A DNA stretch of 64,000 bases from Rhodocollybia butyracea (taxonomy: Eukaryota > Basidiomycota > Agaricomycetes > Agaricales > Omphalotaceae), in assembly GCA_015501585.1 (NCBI GenBank), contig JADNRY010000004.1, forward strand, positions 976,386 through 1,040,385, given 5' to 3'. Position 1 is the first letter of the stretch, and the number at the start of each line of letters is the position of its first letter. Under the pieces are notes generated by a model. The model was given only the letters and a program-made list of their open reading frames with translations. It had not been told where the DNA came from and made no database searches. The translations under genes were made by a program, and so were the position numbers. This document shows positions 12,369 to 24,670 of this stretch, one piece after another.

Positions 12369-14193
12369 ATGCATTCAGAGCCTTTTTTGAAATTGAAATT
12401 CCTTATTGTAAGTCAAATGCGCTTGCGCATGCGTTTCAGACCTTAGGCATACTACCATCCAGGTCGGGGTGGAATCGGTGGTTTATCGGTAGCGAATTCC
12501 CTGGCAAATGCAGGTCATGAAGTCACTGTACTTGAAGCCGCGGCTGTTCCAGGAGAAATCGGTGCGGGCCTCCAAATTGCTGCAAGTCTGTATGATGTTG
12601 TTGTCAAGCTAGGATAATGCTCATTCTTTGGTAGATGTCTCTCGTGTTCTAATTCGTTGGGGCTTTCATCGAAGCTGAAAGAGGTAGCTGAACTGGACAA
12701 GCCACAATCTGCCTGCATCTATCGATGTCAGTATTACTAGTACTGGTAACGATTTTGATCCCCACAACGACTTTCTTACTAGATGCGGATGGTGAAATGA
12801 TTTCTTCCATGCAGGCTGATAGAGAGGAGGGTGAGAAGAGGTACGGAGCTCCCAGTTATCAGCTACATGTAAGTTTGATGTTTCAAAGTTCGGATAGGCC
12901 AGCTCATCATCTAACCTTCAGAGAAACGATCTTCACAAGATGCTATATGACCTGGCAAAGCCTCGCATAATGATTCGCTTTGCAAGTAGGGTCACATCCG
13001 TCGATCCATCTGAACCATCTGTAGTCCTCCAGTCGGGAGAAAAAATTGCGGCGGACGTTATCATTGGAGCTGACGGCATACGCAGTGTCGTTCGTGATGC
13101 TGTCCTTGGCGGCCCACAGAAAGCGAAATACACCGGTGATTCTGCGTATCGGTGTATGTATACTATATGGTCTTTTGATCTTTGAGCCATTCTGAACAAT
13201 ATCTGTAGTCCTAGTGCCCACTGATGACATGAAATCCGACCCGGAGTTGCTCTCACTCATCAACGAACCCAAGCTTTTCATATGGGCAGGTCCGCAGAAA
13301 CACATAGTCGCGTACGGAATTGTGTGTAATATGTCTAATCTCTCATTTTTTGTGCTTATTTTTCTCCAGAGAGGACAGAAAATCTTCAACGTCGCTGCTT
13401 TTGTAGAAGATGGAGACGAAGAAGCGAGTTATTCCTGGACAGCGAAAGGCGATACGGACAAGATGCGTGCTGATTTCGCAGGATGGGAGCCACGGTAAGC
13501 GTCTTGCTTTGTATTTAAGCTCATATCTAAGATGAAAGTAGGGTAGAGAAGTTATTCGCCCTAGTTAAATCCCCACATGTCCTGAAGTACAAATTGATGG
13601 ATTGTGTGCCACTCAAAACTTGGGTCCATCCGCAAGGCCACGTGGTTTTACTGGGGATGCTTGTCATCCTATGCTGGTGATTACATCGAAACCTACTAGA
13701 CGTCTTTGATTGACATTTTTTTTTTTAGCCTTACCGGGCCCAAGGAGCAGCAATGGCAGTGCGTTACCGCCGTGTTTTTCGCTTTGAAGATCTTTGTCAA
13801 CCTGTTCTTCAATAGATCGAAGATGCGGAGTGCTTAGGGAGATTATTTTCTCATGTAACTAACAGAAAGCAGATACCCTTCTTATTGGATGCTTACCAGG
13901 ACATCCGTTTCGAACGAGCAACTCATACTCAACGGGTTTCGTCTGATGCTCGAGACATCTTTCATTTCTCTGATGGGCCAGAGCAACAACTGCGCGATGC
14001 GAGGATGAGAGCGGGAGTGGAGGTACGTACAGCGCTTTCGGGAGGAGAAAACGTATCTGCTGAGAAGCAGTTGATGGTGGAGCGTGCGACGAAAACTCGC
14101 GAAGACGAAGACGACTTGCAGTTTGGCTATGATATTTCGCAAGTGACTGACAAATGGTGGGAAGAGAATGGCTCGACCATTCTCCAACTTTAG
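12369..14193 (+). pseudogene. Second, frameshifted copy of the FAD monooxygenase
   Basis: It aligns throughout with the gene at 9725-11556, sharing its start (MHSEPFLKLKFLI), all introns in the same places, the DG motif and the C-terminus (ending STILQL). Three single-base losses break the frame. Each turns a run of five G in copy 1 into four: in the GxGxxG loop (12466-12469 versus 9826-9830), in the IRWG segment (12659-12662 versus 10023-10027) and in the GD motif (13653-13656 versus 11022-11026). The long uninterrupted exons elsewhere and the small divergence suggest either very recent decay or sequencing error in homopolymers. If corrected it would be a second enzyme of similar length. Confidence 0.85.
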
Positions 14194-14406
14194 TAGCTGG
14201 TGCATATGTTACTCCATAATTTACAAATAATTTATTTTATATGAGAACGAGTATTCTCTTCTCAAAAGACTAGCTAGCTAGGCTAATAATTTATGTCGCG
14301 TTTTAGTGTCACGTGTTAAAGACGCGCGTTCCACACGATCACGCCTGTTGACTCTCACCGCGTCCACTGCAGAATCGATTTCAGAATTAATTACCCCTGC
14401 TGTTGG

Positions 14407-16585
14407 ATGGCAGGCGCTCTCAGTGGGCATATTCTTGACGCATACAACTCCTCCAGATCCACGCAGTTTTCTGGACCTTTTGGCATAGCCCTGCATCCGA
14501 CATTTAACGACCTTAGCGCAGCTTCTTGGCCGAGCAGCAGCAACAACGTAGTCACCAGTGGCACCATGTCCTTCGATCTTGATATGCACGGAAACTCACA
14601 GCCCATGAACCTCGTTCCTGACGTAGATGGTGACACTTCATCCATGAATCTTTCGAAAGCCACAGCTATAAAGATCGCCTCATTGCAAGCCAAGCTAAAT
14701 CGGCAGCTAGGACCTGAATATATATCTACAAGACCCGGGCCAGGAGGGGGTCCGAAGCTTGTATACGTCGAGGGATGGAAGATCATAAATCTCGCCAACG
14801 AAGTGTTTGGTTTCAACGGGTGGAGTTCAAACTTGGTTAGTTTGACGACAGACTTTATCGACTACAACGAAGAAACGAAGAGATACTCTGTTGGAGTTAC
14901 AGCGATTATGAGAGTTACATTACGGGACGGGGTTTTTCACGAAGATGTTGGGTATGGCGTTTTGGAAAACTCAAAGACAAAAGGCCCAGCGTTAGATAAG
15001 GCGCGCCCATCACCCTCAAGTTTGTTTTTCTTGACTAATGCATATTTCCATAGTGTAAGAAGGAAGCTGTTACAGATGGTTTGAAAAGATCACTGCGCAA
15101 CTTTGGCAATCTGTTGGGAAACTGTCTATATGACAAGCAGTATACGAACGATATAGTCAAAGTGAAGGTCAACCCGGTGCGTCTGATGATCTCGTTTCTT
15201 CCTGGCGAAATACTGACTTATTACTTCTAGCCAAAGTTTAACAAGGATAGCCTTCATCGCAGGCCAGAATTTGCAAATGACACTGGCAAATCTGCACCTT
15301 CGACATCGAATAATATTCCAGTACCGCCGCTTCAACGAATAACGAGACAAAGATTGCACCTGTTCCTGCCCCTGCCATTAAATCTGAACCAGCTCTCGCT
15401 AAACCAATATCTTCCATTCCTCCTCACGTTCGCGAACAAGTACGCATATCTCTACAAGAAACGACTTCTCCAACTACTCCAGCAAATCCGCAAAAATCTG
15501 CTATTCCTACCACTAATTCTAACATACGACACGACACTACCTCTACACCCGGAGCGGGACCTTCAAACCGAGGGTCCGCAGCTCGACACGCGGCTATCCT
15601 TCATGGTTTGAACACACCCATTACCCCCGCACCTTCTATTCAGCGTCCACATCCCCAAGGACCAACTACACACAATGTCCGACAGGTCGCTTTTGCCGAC
15701 TCACCACTGGCGAACCGCGGAGCGGCTGCTGCTGCTGTTACAGCTCCTGTATCGCCGGAAGAACCTGATGACGATGGCGGAACGGCAGATGAATCTTTCG
15801 CTCTTGGGTCGGAAGACGATGCTTTCTTCGCTTCGGTCGATCTTGGGGAGGCTGATATGGGAAGACCTATTGACTTCACGGAGGGTCTAGCTGGCAGACG
15901 AAATGTAGACCAAAGCAATATCTCACTATCGACCCCTGGTTTGCATCAACCCGCACAAGACAACACAGTCGTATCAACTTCCTCGATTTCCGCTACAGGC
16001 TATAGCCCGCCACTCTTCCAACAAACTTCAAAGATTGAACAGAAGCTTCCCCAACAACAATCGTCTCATCAACCCCAACGACCTAGTTCCAATCTCTCAA
16101 GAACTTACGACGTCCTAAATCGACAACCCCAGTCAGGCGTTGTACCCAATAATCCTAGTAGGGAGCTCAATGACTCGACTAACGTTATCAATTCGACTCC
16201 TGCACCTCGTCGGATGGGGGGCTTCTCGTTTCCGCCTGGAGTGGTAAGTTTCCAACCGATAATCTTGGAGATTTTAACATGCTAACTGTCATATACCAGT
16301 TGAACCGACAGCCTCAACAACCGCTACAGGGTATCGGAGTGAAAAGACCTGCAGAAGCTATGAGGTATGTCTCCTCCCGCTTGTGCTCCAGCCACCTCTG
16401 ATCAATGCTCTTTCTAAATTAGAACACCCGTCGGCACTGCTCAAGCTTCCCGTGATCGAAGGTTTGCTCCAGGAATGGGGCTAATGTCTCCAAGTATGAC
16501 CCGAGAGCAACCCAACTTGGGACAGGCGCAGGGAATGGGATTGGATCGAGGAGATGGAGGAGATACTAAGAGGATGAGACATTGA
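14407..16585 (+). CDS. RAD52: RAD52 recombination mediator (with one apparent frameshift)
   Basis: Nuclear homologous-recombination protein that loads Rad51 on RPA-coated ssDNA and anneals strands. Five exons: 14407-15000, 15054-15176, 15231-16243, 16300-16364, 16423-16585. The conserved N-terminal domain is complete: [71 protein letters not shown] and [19 protein letters not shown]. The C-terminal half is Pro/Ser/Gln-rich, as expected, and ends GGDTKRMRH. Intron 1 (15001-15053) starts with GC rather than GT, and no GT donor keeps the frame. Exon 3 loses one base near 15,325: the frame reading [11 protein letters not shown] must shift to continue as [18 protein letters not shown], which then stays open to the end. 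As RAD52 is normally single-copy, an assembly error is as likely as a real lesion. Confidence 0.95.
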
Positions 16586-16776
16586 GAACTTGTGTTCTTT
16601 GCCTTTTGCGTTGATGAGGCTTCTCTTCGGGTTGTGATTAGTTGCGCGCGTTTATATACATTATGTCGCGTCGCAGATTAAGCGCGTCCAGAATTGATCG
16701 GTTGATTTGAGCTAAACCCGAGTCCCCGGGGTAAAAACCAGAGTGATCTTTGCTTCACTGTTCATTTCCTCCCGTC

Positions 16777-18170
16777 ATGGCTGCAGAAGTTTCGAAAATA
16801 GTTGGATGTGAGCTTCCTGACCGTCCGGTGTGTGCACTGTGACTCTTAATCCATCTCGTCCTGAACGCTTGCCTCGTAGGTAACATGGCTAAAGCGGGAC
16901 CTCATTTTGTATGCATTGGGTATTGGCGCGAAGAACGATAACGAGGATCTCTCCTATCTCTATGGTGCGTATTGCTTGCATACTTTCCAATATTATGCTC
17001 AATGGCATGTTACTTTTAGAACTTGGTCAGTACTTCGAGCATTAGCCAGCTTTAATCCGAGACCCTTACGCATGACTATCCACACCGTAGACCCCAACTT
17101 TGCCGCATTTCCCACCTACCCCGTAGTCTTACCCTTCAAGGGCGATAGTCAAGAACTTAACCTGTTCGCTGAGACCATGAAGACAGACGTTCCAGGATTG
17201 CCCCCAGCGGACCTGAGTAAATCTGCAAGTTTAATTTTTCACATGCCAAAAGGTACAAATGCTGATAACATCCCGAAAATCCTACAGGTACATGGTTCAC
17301 AGTCCATTGAGATTCTCAAGCCCTTACCTTCCGCGAGTGGACCGGGATGGAAATGGAAAACGAAATATACTGGTCTTTCTGAGAACAGTGCGTTGCTCGC
17401 TATACATCGTGCATGAGAAAGATTGACGATGTTCTCAGAAAGTGGAGTTGTTTTGACAACTGAAAACCAACTTGTCGACCCTCAAGGCGTTCTGTACGCG
17501 AAGCTCTATGTAAGCATTGCATCTTCAAAGTTACCTCAGTCCCGTCCTCATCGTCAAATCAACTCGTTCGTTTGCCCACTATACACAATGTGATCTCAGG
17601 CCTCGACATTCTACATTGGAATGAAGATCACTGGAGATAAATTTGCGAAAGTTATTGCCGGTCCACCCCAAGCAAAACCGATTCCGGACGGAAAAGCGCA
17701 TTGGGTAGTGCGTCAAAATACCGCCATTGAGCAAGCTCTCATATACAGATTGTCTGGCGACTACAATCCCCTCCATATTGATCCCCAAGTTGGCCTAGCT
17801 GGAGGTTTTGGAGGGACGATTCTCCATGGTCTGGCTACTTTTGGATTCGCCGCTAGAGCTCTTTTAGATGCTATTGCGTACAACGAACCCGAAACGCTTA
17901 AATTTATTAGTGCAAGATTCACTTCACCGGTCAAGCCCGGAGACGTCTTGGAAACTCATGCCTGGGAGGTGGGACCAGGCCCCGCCGGATCCCCTGAGGA
18001 TACAATTGAAGTTTCTTTCGTTACAAAGAACTTGACAAGTGGAAAGGTATGTTGCACTACTACTACTAGCCGCAATATTATCTTGATTCTCAACGATAAT
18101 TCTTTAGGATGCGCTTGGAGGTGGAATAGCATACATAATCAAAGCCCCAGTTATCTTGGCGTCACTTTAG
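16777..18170 (+). CDS. MaoC-like hotdog dehydratase (enoyl-CoA hydratase 2 type), copy A
   Basis: Likely hydrates trans-2-enoyl-CoA in peroxisomal beta-oxidation, as the hydratase-2 part of fungal multifunctional enzymes does. Exons: 16777-16827, 16880-16964, a 6-nt microexon 17020-17025, 17091-17387, 17439-17509, 17600-18046, 18108-18170. The N-terminal hotdog half (WLKRDLILYALGIGA, FAAFPTYPVVLPFKG, VHGSQSIEILKPLP) is followed by the catalytic half with SGDYNPLHIDP and GGFGGTILHGLATFGFAARA, where Asp and His are the expected catalytic pair. Between PPADL and VHGSQS about 25 extra residues are open in frame where copy B has an intron. The matching intron here would need a one-base shift, so this junction is uncertain. 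The C-terminus is ASL, a poor PTS1. Tandem paralogue of the next gene. Confidence 0.9.
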
Positions 18171-18420
18171 GGAATGTATTTATGTATTCCTAGATTCTAA
18201 ATAATACTTTTAGACAGTCAAGTGCATCAGGAGAGCTTATCCACGACCGATGCATCCCAAATTTGCGGGCAATCACGTCTCGTCGAATGAATCTTTTGAC
18301 CCTTCGCAAGTCGCGACGCGTCGCGTCATGAATCACATGCCATTGCCATGAACGCAAGAACCGGCATCTACTGTACCCGAAACCGACTTTCAACGCTTTC
18401 CTCTTCCTTTCTCAACTTCA

Positions 18421-19817
18421 ATGTCGTCTGCAGATATTTCCAAAATCGTTGGATATGAACTCAAAGACCGTCCTGTGGGCTAAGCTAGCAACTCCTCAAA
18501 GCCGTTGTCTTGCTGATTTGGCTTTCGAAGGTTACTTGGTTAAAGAGAGACTTGATTCTTTACGCATTAGGAGTAGGAGCCAAAGAAACTGAAGATGATC
18601 TTCCTTTTGTCTACGGTATGTTCTTGATGTATTGCTTATAATCACTTAAATTTAACACAGTCCATGCATCGTAGAACTCAGTATGTCGAGACATGCCTTG
18701 AACATGTACATTCAATATTCAATTCTCCCTTCAGATCCTAAATTTGCCGCGTTCCCTACATATCCTGTGGTTCTGACCTTCAAGGGTGATAGCCCAGAGC
18801 TGAACCTCTTCGCTGAACGAATGCGAGGCGACAAGTTGCCCGGATTCCCTCCAGTGGACCCTAACCGAATTGTTTGTATCTTCGGCTGCGATGATCGGTA
18901 ACAACACTCTGCTCACTGTCCTTGTAGGTCCATGGTTCGCAATCTATTGAGATACTCAAGCCTTTACCTCTTACAAGCGGAGACGGATGGAAGTGGAAGA
19001 CAAGATACACCGGTATATCAGAAAACAGTACGTGTATATCGTATAGCGCATGGGTGAATGGATATACTGATATTGTCAGAATCCGGGGTTGTTCTTACGA
19101 CCGAAAGCGTTCTTGCCGACCCACAGAACGTTCCGTATGCGAAACTATACGTAAGTTTTCGGTATCTTCGTGCCGATACTCACATTTAATGTAAATGCAT
19201 GTTGAATAGAGCTCGTCGTTCAACCTCGGAATGAAGATTACTGGAGACAAGTTCAACAAAACGATAGCCGGACCTCCTCAAGCTAAACTTACCCCAAAGA
19301 CCAAGCCAGACTGGGTGTACGAAGATCAAACATCCTCCTCTCAAGCTCTAGTCTACCGTCTTTCGGGTGACTACAATCCGTTGCACATCGGTACGAGCCG
19401 AACGATTTCTCTTTACTTCAACAGCAAAATCTGAACGGTTTGGGGCTCTACCAGATCCAGCTATCGGTCAAGCCGCTGGCTTCGGAGGCGTTATTCTACA
19501 TGGTTTATCGACATTCGGATTCGCTGCTCGGGCCCTTCTCAAAGTAGTCGGCGGTAACAAACCGGACGCACTCAAATTGTTCGGTGTCAGGTTCACATCA
19601 CCTGTTAAGCCAGGAGACGCGCTCCAGACACAGATTTGGGAGGTGGGTCCTGGACCCAACGGTACCACTGAAGTTACCTTTGTCACGAAGAATTTAAGGA
19701 CTGGGAAGGTCTGTGTTCCTTCTTCGTCTGGTTCATTCGTTGACCAAGAGATTTTTATAGGATGCCCTTGGTGGTGGTATTGCCTATATCGTGAAATCGC
19801 CGTCCGCCAAGTTGTAA
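18421..19817 (+). CDS. MaoC-like hotdog dehydratase (enoyl-CoA hydratase 2 type), copy B, PTS1
   Basis: Paralogue of the preceding gene, with the same predicted reaction. Nine exons give about 314 aa: 18421-18474, 18531-18615, microexon 18675-18680, 18735-18871, 18928-19027, 19080-19150, 19210-19390, 19455-19708, 19761-19817. Landmarks are MSSADISKIVGYEL, WLKRDLILYALGVGAK, KFAAFPTYPVVLTFKG, DPNRIVHGSQSIEILKPLP, SGDYNPLHI split by an intron from DPAIGQAAGFGG, then VILHGLSTFGFAARALL. The protein ends SPSAKL; AKL is an accepted variant of the peroxisomal PTS1 signal, so peroxisomal location is likely. It has an intron between HI and DP that copy A lacks. All junctions are phase-consistent with no frame break. 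Confidence 0.93.
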
Positions 19818-20078
19818 CCTGCCTTGTTCTCCGCTCAAGTCGTGGAACCCAAGCTTATCTGTATGTCTTGACGCATGTATTTTGTATCAACGAAAAATGG
19901 ATTTTGACCGTACCCTCCACAAAAAATCTTATAAGACCATGTATTCTGTGGCGATTAAAGTTAATTCCAATGACCCGTAGTAGTATCCTATGCCTTGAAC
20001 AACGTACATAAAATAATGTCCACGCTAGTACAATATCTAGTTAAAGTCCAGACGAATAAATTATGCTACCCTAATCCA

Positions 20079-21405
20079 CTAATTGCGCTGATAGAAAACT
20101 AGGTTTGACGGCTTGTTGGATGCGTTGGATGTATTGTCACTGCTACCGCCATTCCGATGCATTTCAATTTGCTGCAACTGTCGGCTCTCCAGACTGGGCT
20201 CGGCCAGAATCCAACTGGAAGGAACAAAATTCCACGTGTACATTACAAGTGTAACCATTGTAGAGTCGAATAAATCTAAGCGTTGGAATTAGAATGGGTT
20301 CATCTAGTAGCATAGGTTAGGGGCGGGACGCACCGAATAGCCATTGAGTGTGGATAACTTTGCCCTGCCACCCGTCTCCGAGTTCAACCAGACGGTAGAT
20401 AGCACTGAAAGGCAAGTAAGTCAGTGGGCTCATGGATGTAGATATTTGGTAAACATACCGGATGAATAAACAGGACGTAGCGAAGAATACCGCGAGAAGA
20501 CCGATTCTTCTTCTTGTATCAAGGTAGCCGATTTTATTACCCGACTCGAAGCGCATAGGCAGGTTTCTATTGAAGCGGTACAGAAACTCAGAGGCAATGC
20601 TCATGAAACAAATGAGAATAACTATTCATGTCAGCACAGTCTGAAGGTCTGTTTCGCGAGATCGCTTACTGAATTGAATGGCGATTCCAGCCAACATGAT
20701 ATTCGAACCAAGTCTGCTTTCTTGTGTGGTGACCGCACTCGATGCTATTCCGCCTCCGACAGCTTGTACTACCAAGGATGCAACATCCTAGATTTTGATT
20801 GGTTAAACCGTAAACCGGTAATCGAACAACACAAAACTTACGCAAGATAGAAAGATTCTGGAGTCTAGAGGACGACGTCAGTCAGGTGATCATGAAATTT
20901 AGAGAAAGTCTACTTACACAAGCGAGGTCTGAAACGACTATACTGTGGTCCCAGAATCTGAACCAGTCGACCAAAAATTATGAAATGAGCTCCCAGGATT
21001 GGAGTGGGGGAGATGATGAGGGTAGCAATTCTGGACGAGGATTAATTTCACCTCATGGGTGCCATGAACGTTTGAGCACTCACTGTATCGTAAAAGGTTC
21101 ACCATTATTCGGATTTCGGTTCGACCACCAACGCGCTGCCCAGCCGAGGATTTCACCGCATCCACCGAGGACTATGGTGGGTAAAATGAACCAATGGCGC
21201 GCATATAATCCTTGGATAAGCTGAGCGACTGAGGGAGAATCAAGCAATCAGGTTAGATGGATGAATCATAACGGCAATGAGGAAAACACGACATACGAGT
21301 GCTGATGGAGAATAAAACCACAAACATAATAGCAATCCATAGCGTAGGAGTGTACCCGTAAGGAGTTTCATCGGCCAAGTTCAACGTCGTGGAATTATTA
21401 CTCAT
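20079..21405 (-). CDS. RTA1-family seven-helix membrane protein
   Basis: RTA1/RTM1-like proteins are fungal multi-pass membrane proteins linked to sterol or lipid stress and resistance to toxic lipophiles; the transported substrate here is unknown. Eight exons give about 312 aa: 21405-21297, 21228-21084, 21030-20918, 20864-20842, 20787-20670, 20621-20459, 20404-20334, 20275-20079, all GT-AG and in phase. It begins MSNNSTTLNLADETPYGYTP. Helices include LWIAIMFVVLFSISTLAQLI, the family-typical stretch LPTIVLGGCGEILGWAAR, IATLIISPTPILGAHFIIFG, VASLVVQAVGGGIASS and ILICFMSIASEFLYRF. The C-terminal tail after WNFVPSSWIL is hydrophilic and Asn/Ser-rich, probably cytosolic. Ends with TAG at 20079. 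It is convergent with the MaoC pair. No frame problems. Confidence 0.93.
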
Positions 21406-22620
21406 GACTGAAATAGTATAATCGTGAGGGGATGGATGACTACCGATGTGGAAAATGAGGATGACTCGGAAGATGAGTTTTCAGAACATTTGACGGTGTT
21501 GTTTTATATCCCGAAATACTAAAGATAGAGATCGCGCAGCAACCTTCAGGACTTCAATGGTTGATCGAGTGTCGTTCAGTTGTGCTACGCAAAGCAGGGC
21601 TTGATGATTGGTCAATGTTTGAGGACGAGCACTGCCTAGCGGGCCCTGGAGCGCTGAATATGCAGCAAGTGGCAGTTGTTGTCGCCAATGCCGTTGCGCA
21701 GCTAGGCGCAATGCCACAATGCCACAGGGGAACTATGATATATACGAATACGAATATATCAAGACATTGATGGATCCTTGACATGAGTAATCTGAAAGCA
21801 AGTCGAACTGGTAAATAATCGGGACCGGAATAGTTGTACACACTTCGTCTTGCCGCGGCACACGGACTGAACGCAAATCAAGTAATGTAAACGGAGGGGA
21901 TGCATTTGGGATAGGCGGCGAACGGGATTATGGATACTACGAGGTAGGACCGGGACCGTGGATTCTGCGTGGAATTCCGAAGTTGTTTGTCTTGTATTAT
22001 ATTGACCATTCTTGTTAGTTTAAACCACAACCTTTGGATCTATAGAAAAAGCGAGCTATGTCATCCATCTGGAACCTTGGCATGAATATTTTGATGAAGC
22101 CTAGTATATCAGGCACGAAAGTCCGTACAGTACTGGACTGAGTCTGTTCACACCGGCACTGCGCATGTCAACTGCGTAAACTAGAGTATGCACATTGCAG
22201 ACTTGAGAAGACATTGATAGAGGAAGCGCAGTTGGTGCCTAGGAAAACATGGACAAGAGATTGGAGAACATGAGGCCTTGGGCTGATTTTTGCACACGTC
22301 AATTGGAAGGAGTGCTTGAAGTCAAAGACCCAACCACGAGGGCCTTCTGCCGCTGAATTAATTGCTAGTCCCAGGCGTATTCACTCCTTACAGTCGTCTT
22401 TCTACCCCATGTTTGAAACTTTGTTGTCGTACCTTGTCCCATATCTATATCGCAACTAGAGTTCGAGCGACCACGTCCAAAAGTAGAACCTACACCGGCT
22501 AGAGCGGCGTCCACCACAGAGCTATTCAAGGTATTGAGGATGGTATAGTCAGGGAGTTGAGATTCGTTCCGGTGGTTTCTGCTAGCCTCTACTACTGACT
22601 TGTCGTGTCAGGATATGAGC
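21406..22620. other. Intergenic, no supported gene
   Basis: About 1.2 kb upstream of the RTA1-like gene. Short overlapping open frames near 21481-21841 on both strands have no recognisable domain and no splice partners. The first few hundred bases presumably include the RTA1-like promoter. Nothing else seen. Confidence 0.5.
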
Positions 22621-23119
22621 CCGCAATTTTTGTTTCCAACGTCCAGGCCGTTTTGGGCCAGTGGTGCTTTATCGGATCCCTGAGGCCTTAATCTTTGGTC
22701 GTTTAAGCCTGCGGGATAGCAGTACACTCTCCGGCGTATGGAGAATTGTACGGAAGCTCAAAGACATTCCTAGTGGTTTCTCTTCTCAAGACGCAGGAAT
22801 TCAAGCTTCTACGTTGTAGTAGGAAGGAAGAAAATTGAGCGAGAAGCTACACGTGACTCAAAATACGATCCTATTTTGTGCACTTGGTGCGAAGACATTA
22901 GACCATTGGACCTGAAGCGACCTGAAGCAGCTCCCTCTAAGGGATTGCGGCTTATGTCGGCTTATGTGAGAGACCCCTTGTACTTACTATTCTACAGGTA
23001 GAAAAAGGACTTGGGATAATTGGTTGAGAATTGAGTGAGAAATTCGTATAGAGATATTTGTTTTACTTCTCCTTCGCAAATAGCTGTGATATTCCGTCGA
23101 TAGTAAAGTTCGACGACTT

Positions 23120-23866
23120 ACCTGTTCCTCATCACTCCCCTGATTTGTTGAGGTTTCGGCCTCAGCCTGACGCTTTTCGGGACGATTCTGAACGGCCGGT
23201 GGAACGGTTGCAAAGGGTTTGATTTCCCAACCCTACAAACTCGAGATGAGCACAACTTATCTATCATATTCAGTAAGGGTTCCCAAACCGGAGGCAAGTG
23301 ACCAGTGTTCTTTTGAGTACAGTGGGATGCATATTCTTTACCATGTTTTGGCGATACTTGTCCCGCATATAAATGGTTTTAGCTATAACCTTGTCGAGAT
23401 CAAAACTCCCATCGGGTTTGGTGAAATCGCCGCGGTGAGTCAACGCAACTGCTCCACGACTGTTCCCCAATGGGACCACGTCGGTTAAACCACCACCACC
23501 ACCACCACGAGGTTTGAGCTTGTGAAGTTTCAGATAGTGACGCATGAAGTTTAAACATGAGCGCTAATTAGCACTACTTCCTATTCTAGTCTTTGAAACA
23601 ATATTGTGACTCAAGGGTTTAAGTTCAAGAACGCACTAGTCCTCGATCTCCCTTCGCCGTTCGGTCCACGCCTGCTCAAGCTATACCAGTAGTAAAATAA
23701 AAAAACCGAACCTGATGCTATAGTCCTACAGAACCCTCGGCAGCTTCGCGAATCTAAGGACTTAGTAAGGGTGAGTGCTGGAGGGAGATAGGCGAGGCCG
23801 TTACAGGTGTATCCAGGTGTATCCATCTGTGGATCGTCAATCGGCCTATGTCTAGATGGTTGCACT
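23120..23866 (-). CDS. Unrecognised spliced gene, copy 1 of the tandem unit (partial model)
   Basis: I do not recognise the family. On the minus strand three coding-like blocks are seen: about 23866-23700 (SRHRPIDDPQMD, then AYLPPALTLTKSLDS), about 23545-23364 (LTHRGDFTKPDGSFDLDKVI, then RDKYRQNM) and about 23230-23121 (GWEIKPFATVPPAVQNRPEK, then a Glu/Gln-rich end before a GTAAGT donor). The block 2 to block 3 junction is clean: CAAAACATG before GTAAAG, and TTTGTAG before GGTTGGG. The start, the link between blocks 1 and 2, and the 3' end are unresolved. Block conservation between the two tandem copies is the main sign that it is or was coding. Confidence 0.4.
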
Positions 23867-24670
23867 TGTACGTTCGATTACGAGATTACTTGTATACTGC
23901 CTTGAGTTTCGCTAACACATATTGCATTTAGACTAGTGATTATTCACGCGTTCTTTTTTTCGGGATTATGGTCTCTGGAAGGAAGAGAGCTAGGAAGTAT
24001 CCGAAATTACTCGGCATGGGCCAGAATCTTCATACTCGTTTGCACAATAAAATTGGGGACTCGAAAAGTACGATGGTATTATCTGCGCATTATCTGTGTT
24101 AGTAAAATTGTGCTCTTACCTGTTCATCTCTTACCTCGGCTGGCATAAAATGAGAGCTATAAAGTTATTTCTTTATTCATAACCCAACTCATCTCAAACT
24201 CGACTCACGGCACTTCTTCAATTTTTGTTTCCAACGTCCCGGCCGTTTTGGGCAGCGATGCTTACCCACGCGATCTGACTCTCCGGTCGTTTAAGCCTAC
24301 GGGATAGCAGTACGGTTCAAGCTTCAATGTTGTGGTAGTACTAGGAGGGAAGAAAACTGAAGCTACTACATGTGACTCAAAAATATGGCTTCACCCCTAT
24401 TTTGTGCACTTGGTGAGACCTGAAGCGACCTGAAGCAGCTCCCACTAAGAGATTGCAGCTTATGTGAAAGACCCCTTGTACTTACTATTCTACAGATAGA
24501 AAAAGGACTTGGGATAATTGGTTGAGAATTGAGTGAGAATTCGTGTTAGGACTAGACAAACAACTTGTGACATTGACATTGTACAGATAATGTAGAAATA
24601 TTTGGCTAAGATTTACTTCTCCTTCGCAAACAGGTGTGATATTCCGTCGATAGTAAAGTTCGACGACTTA

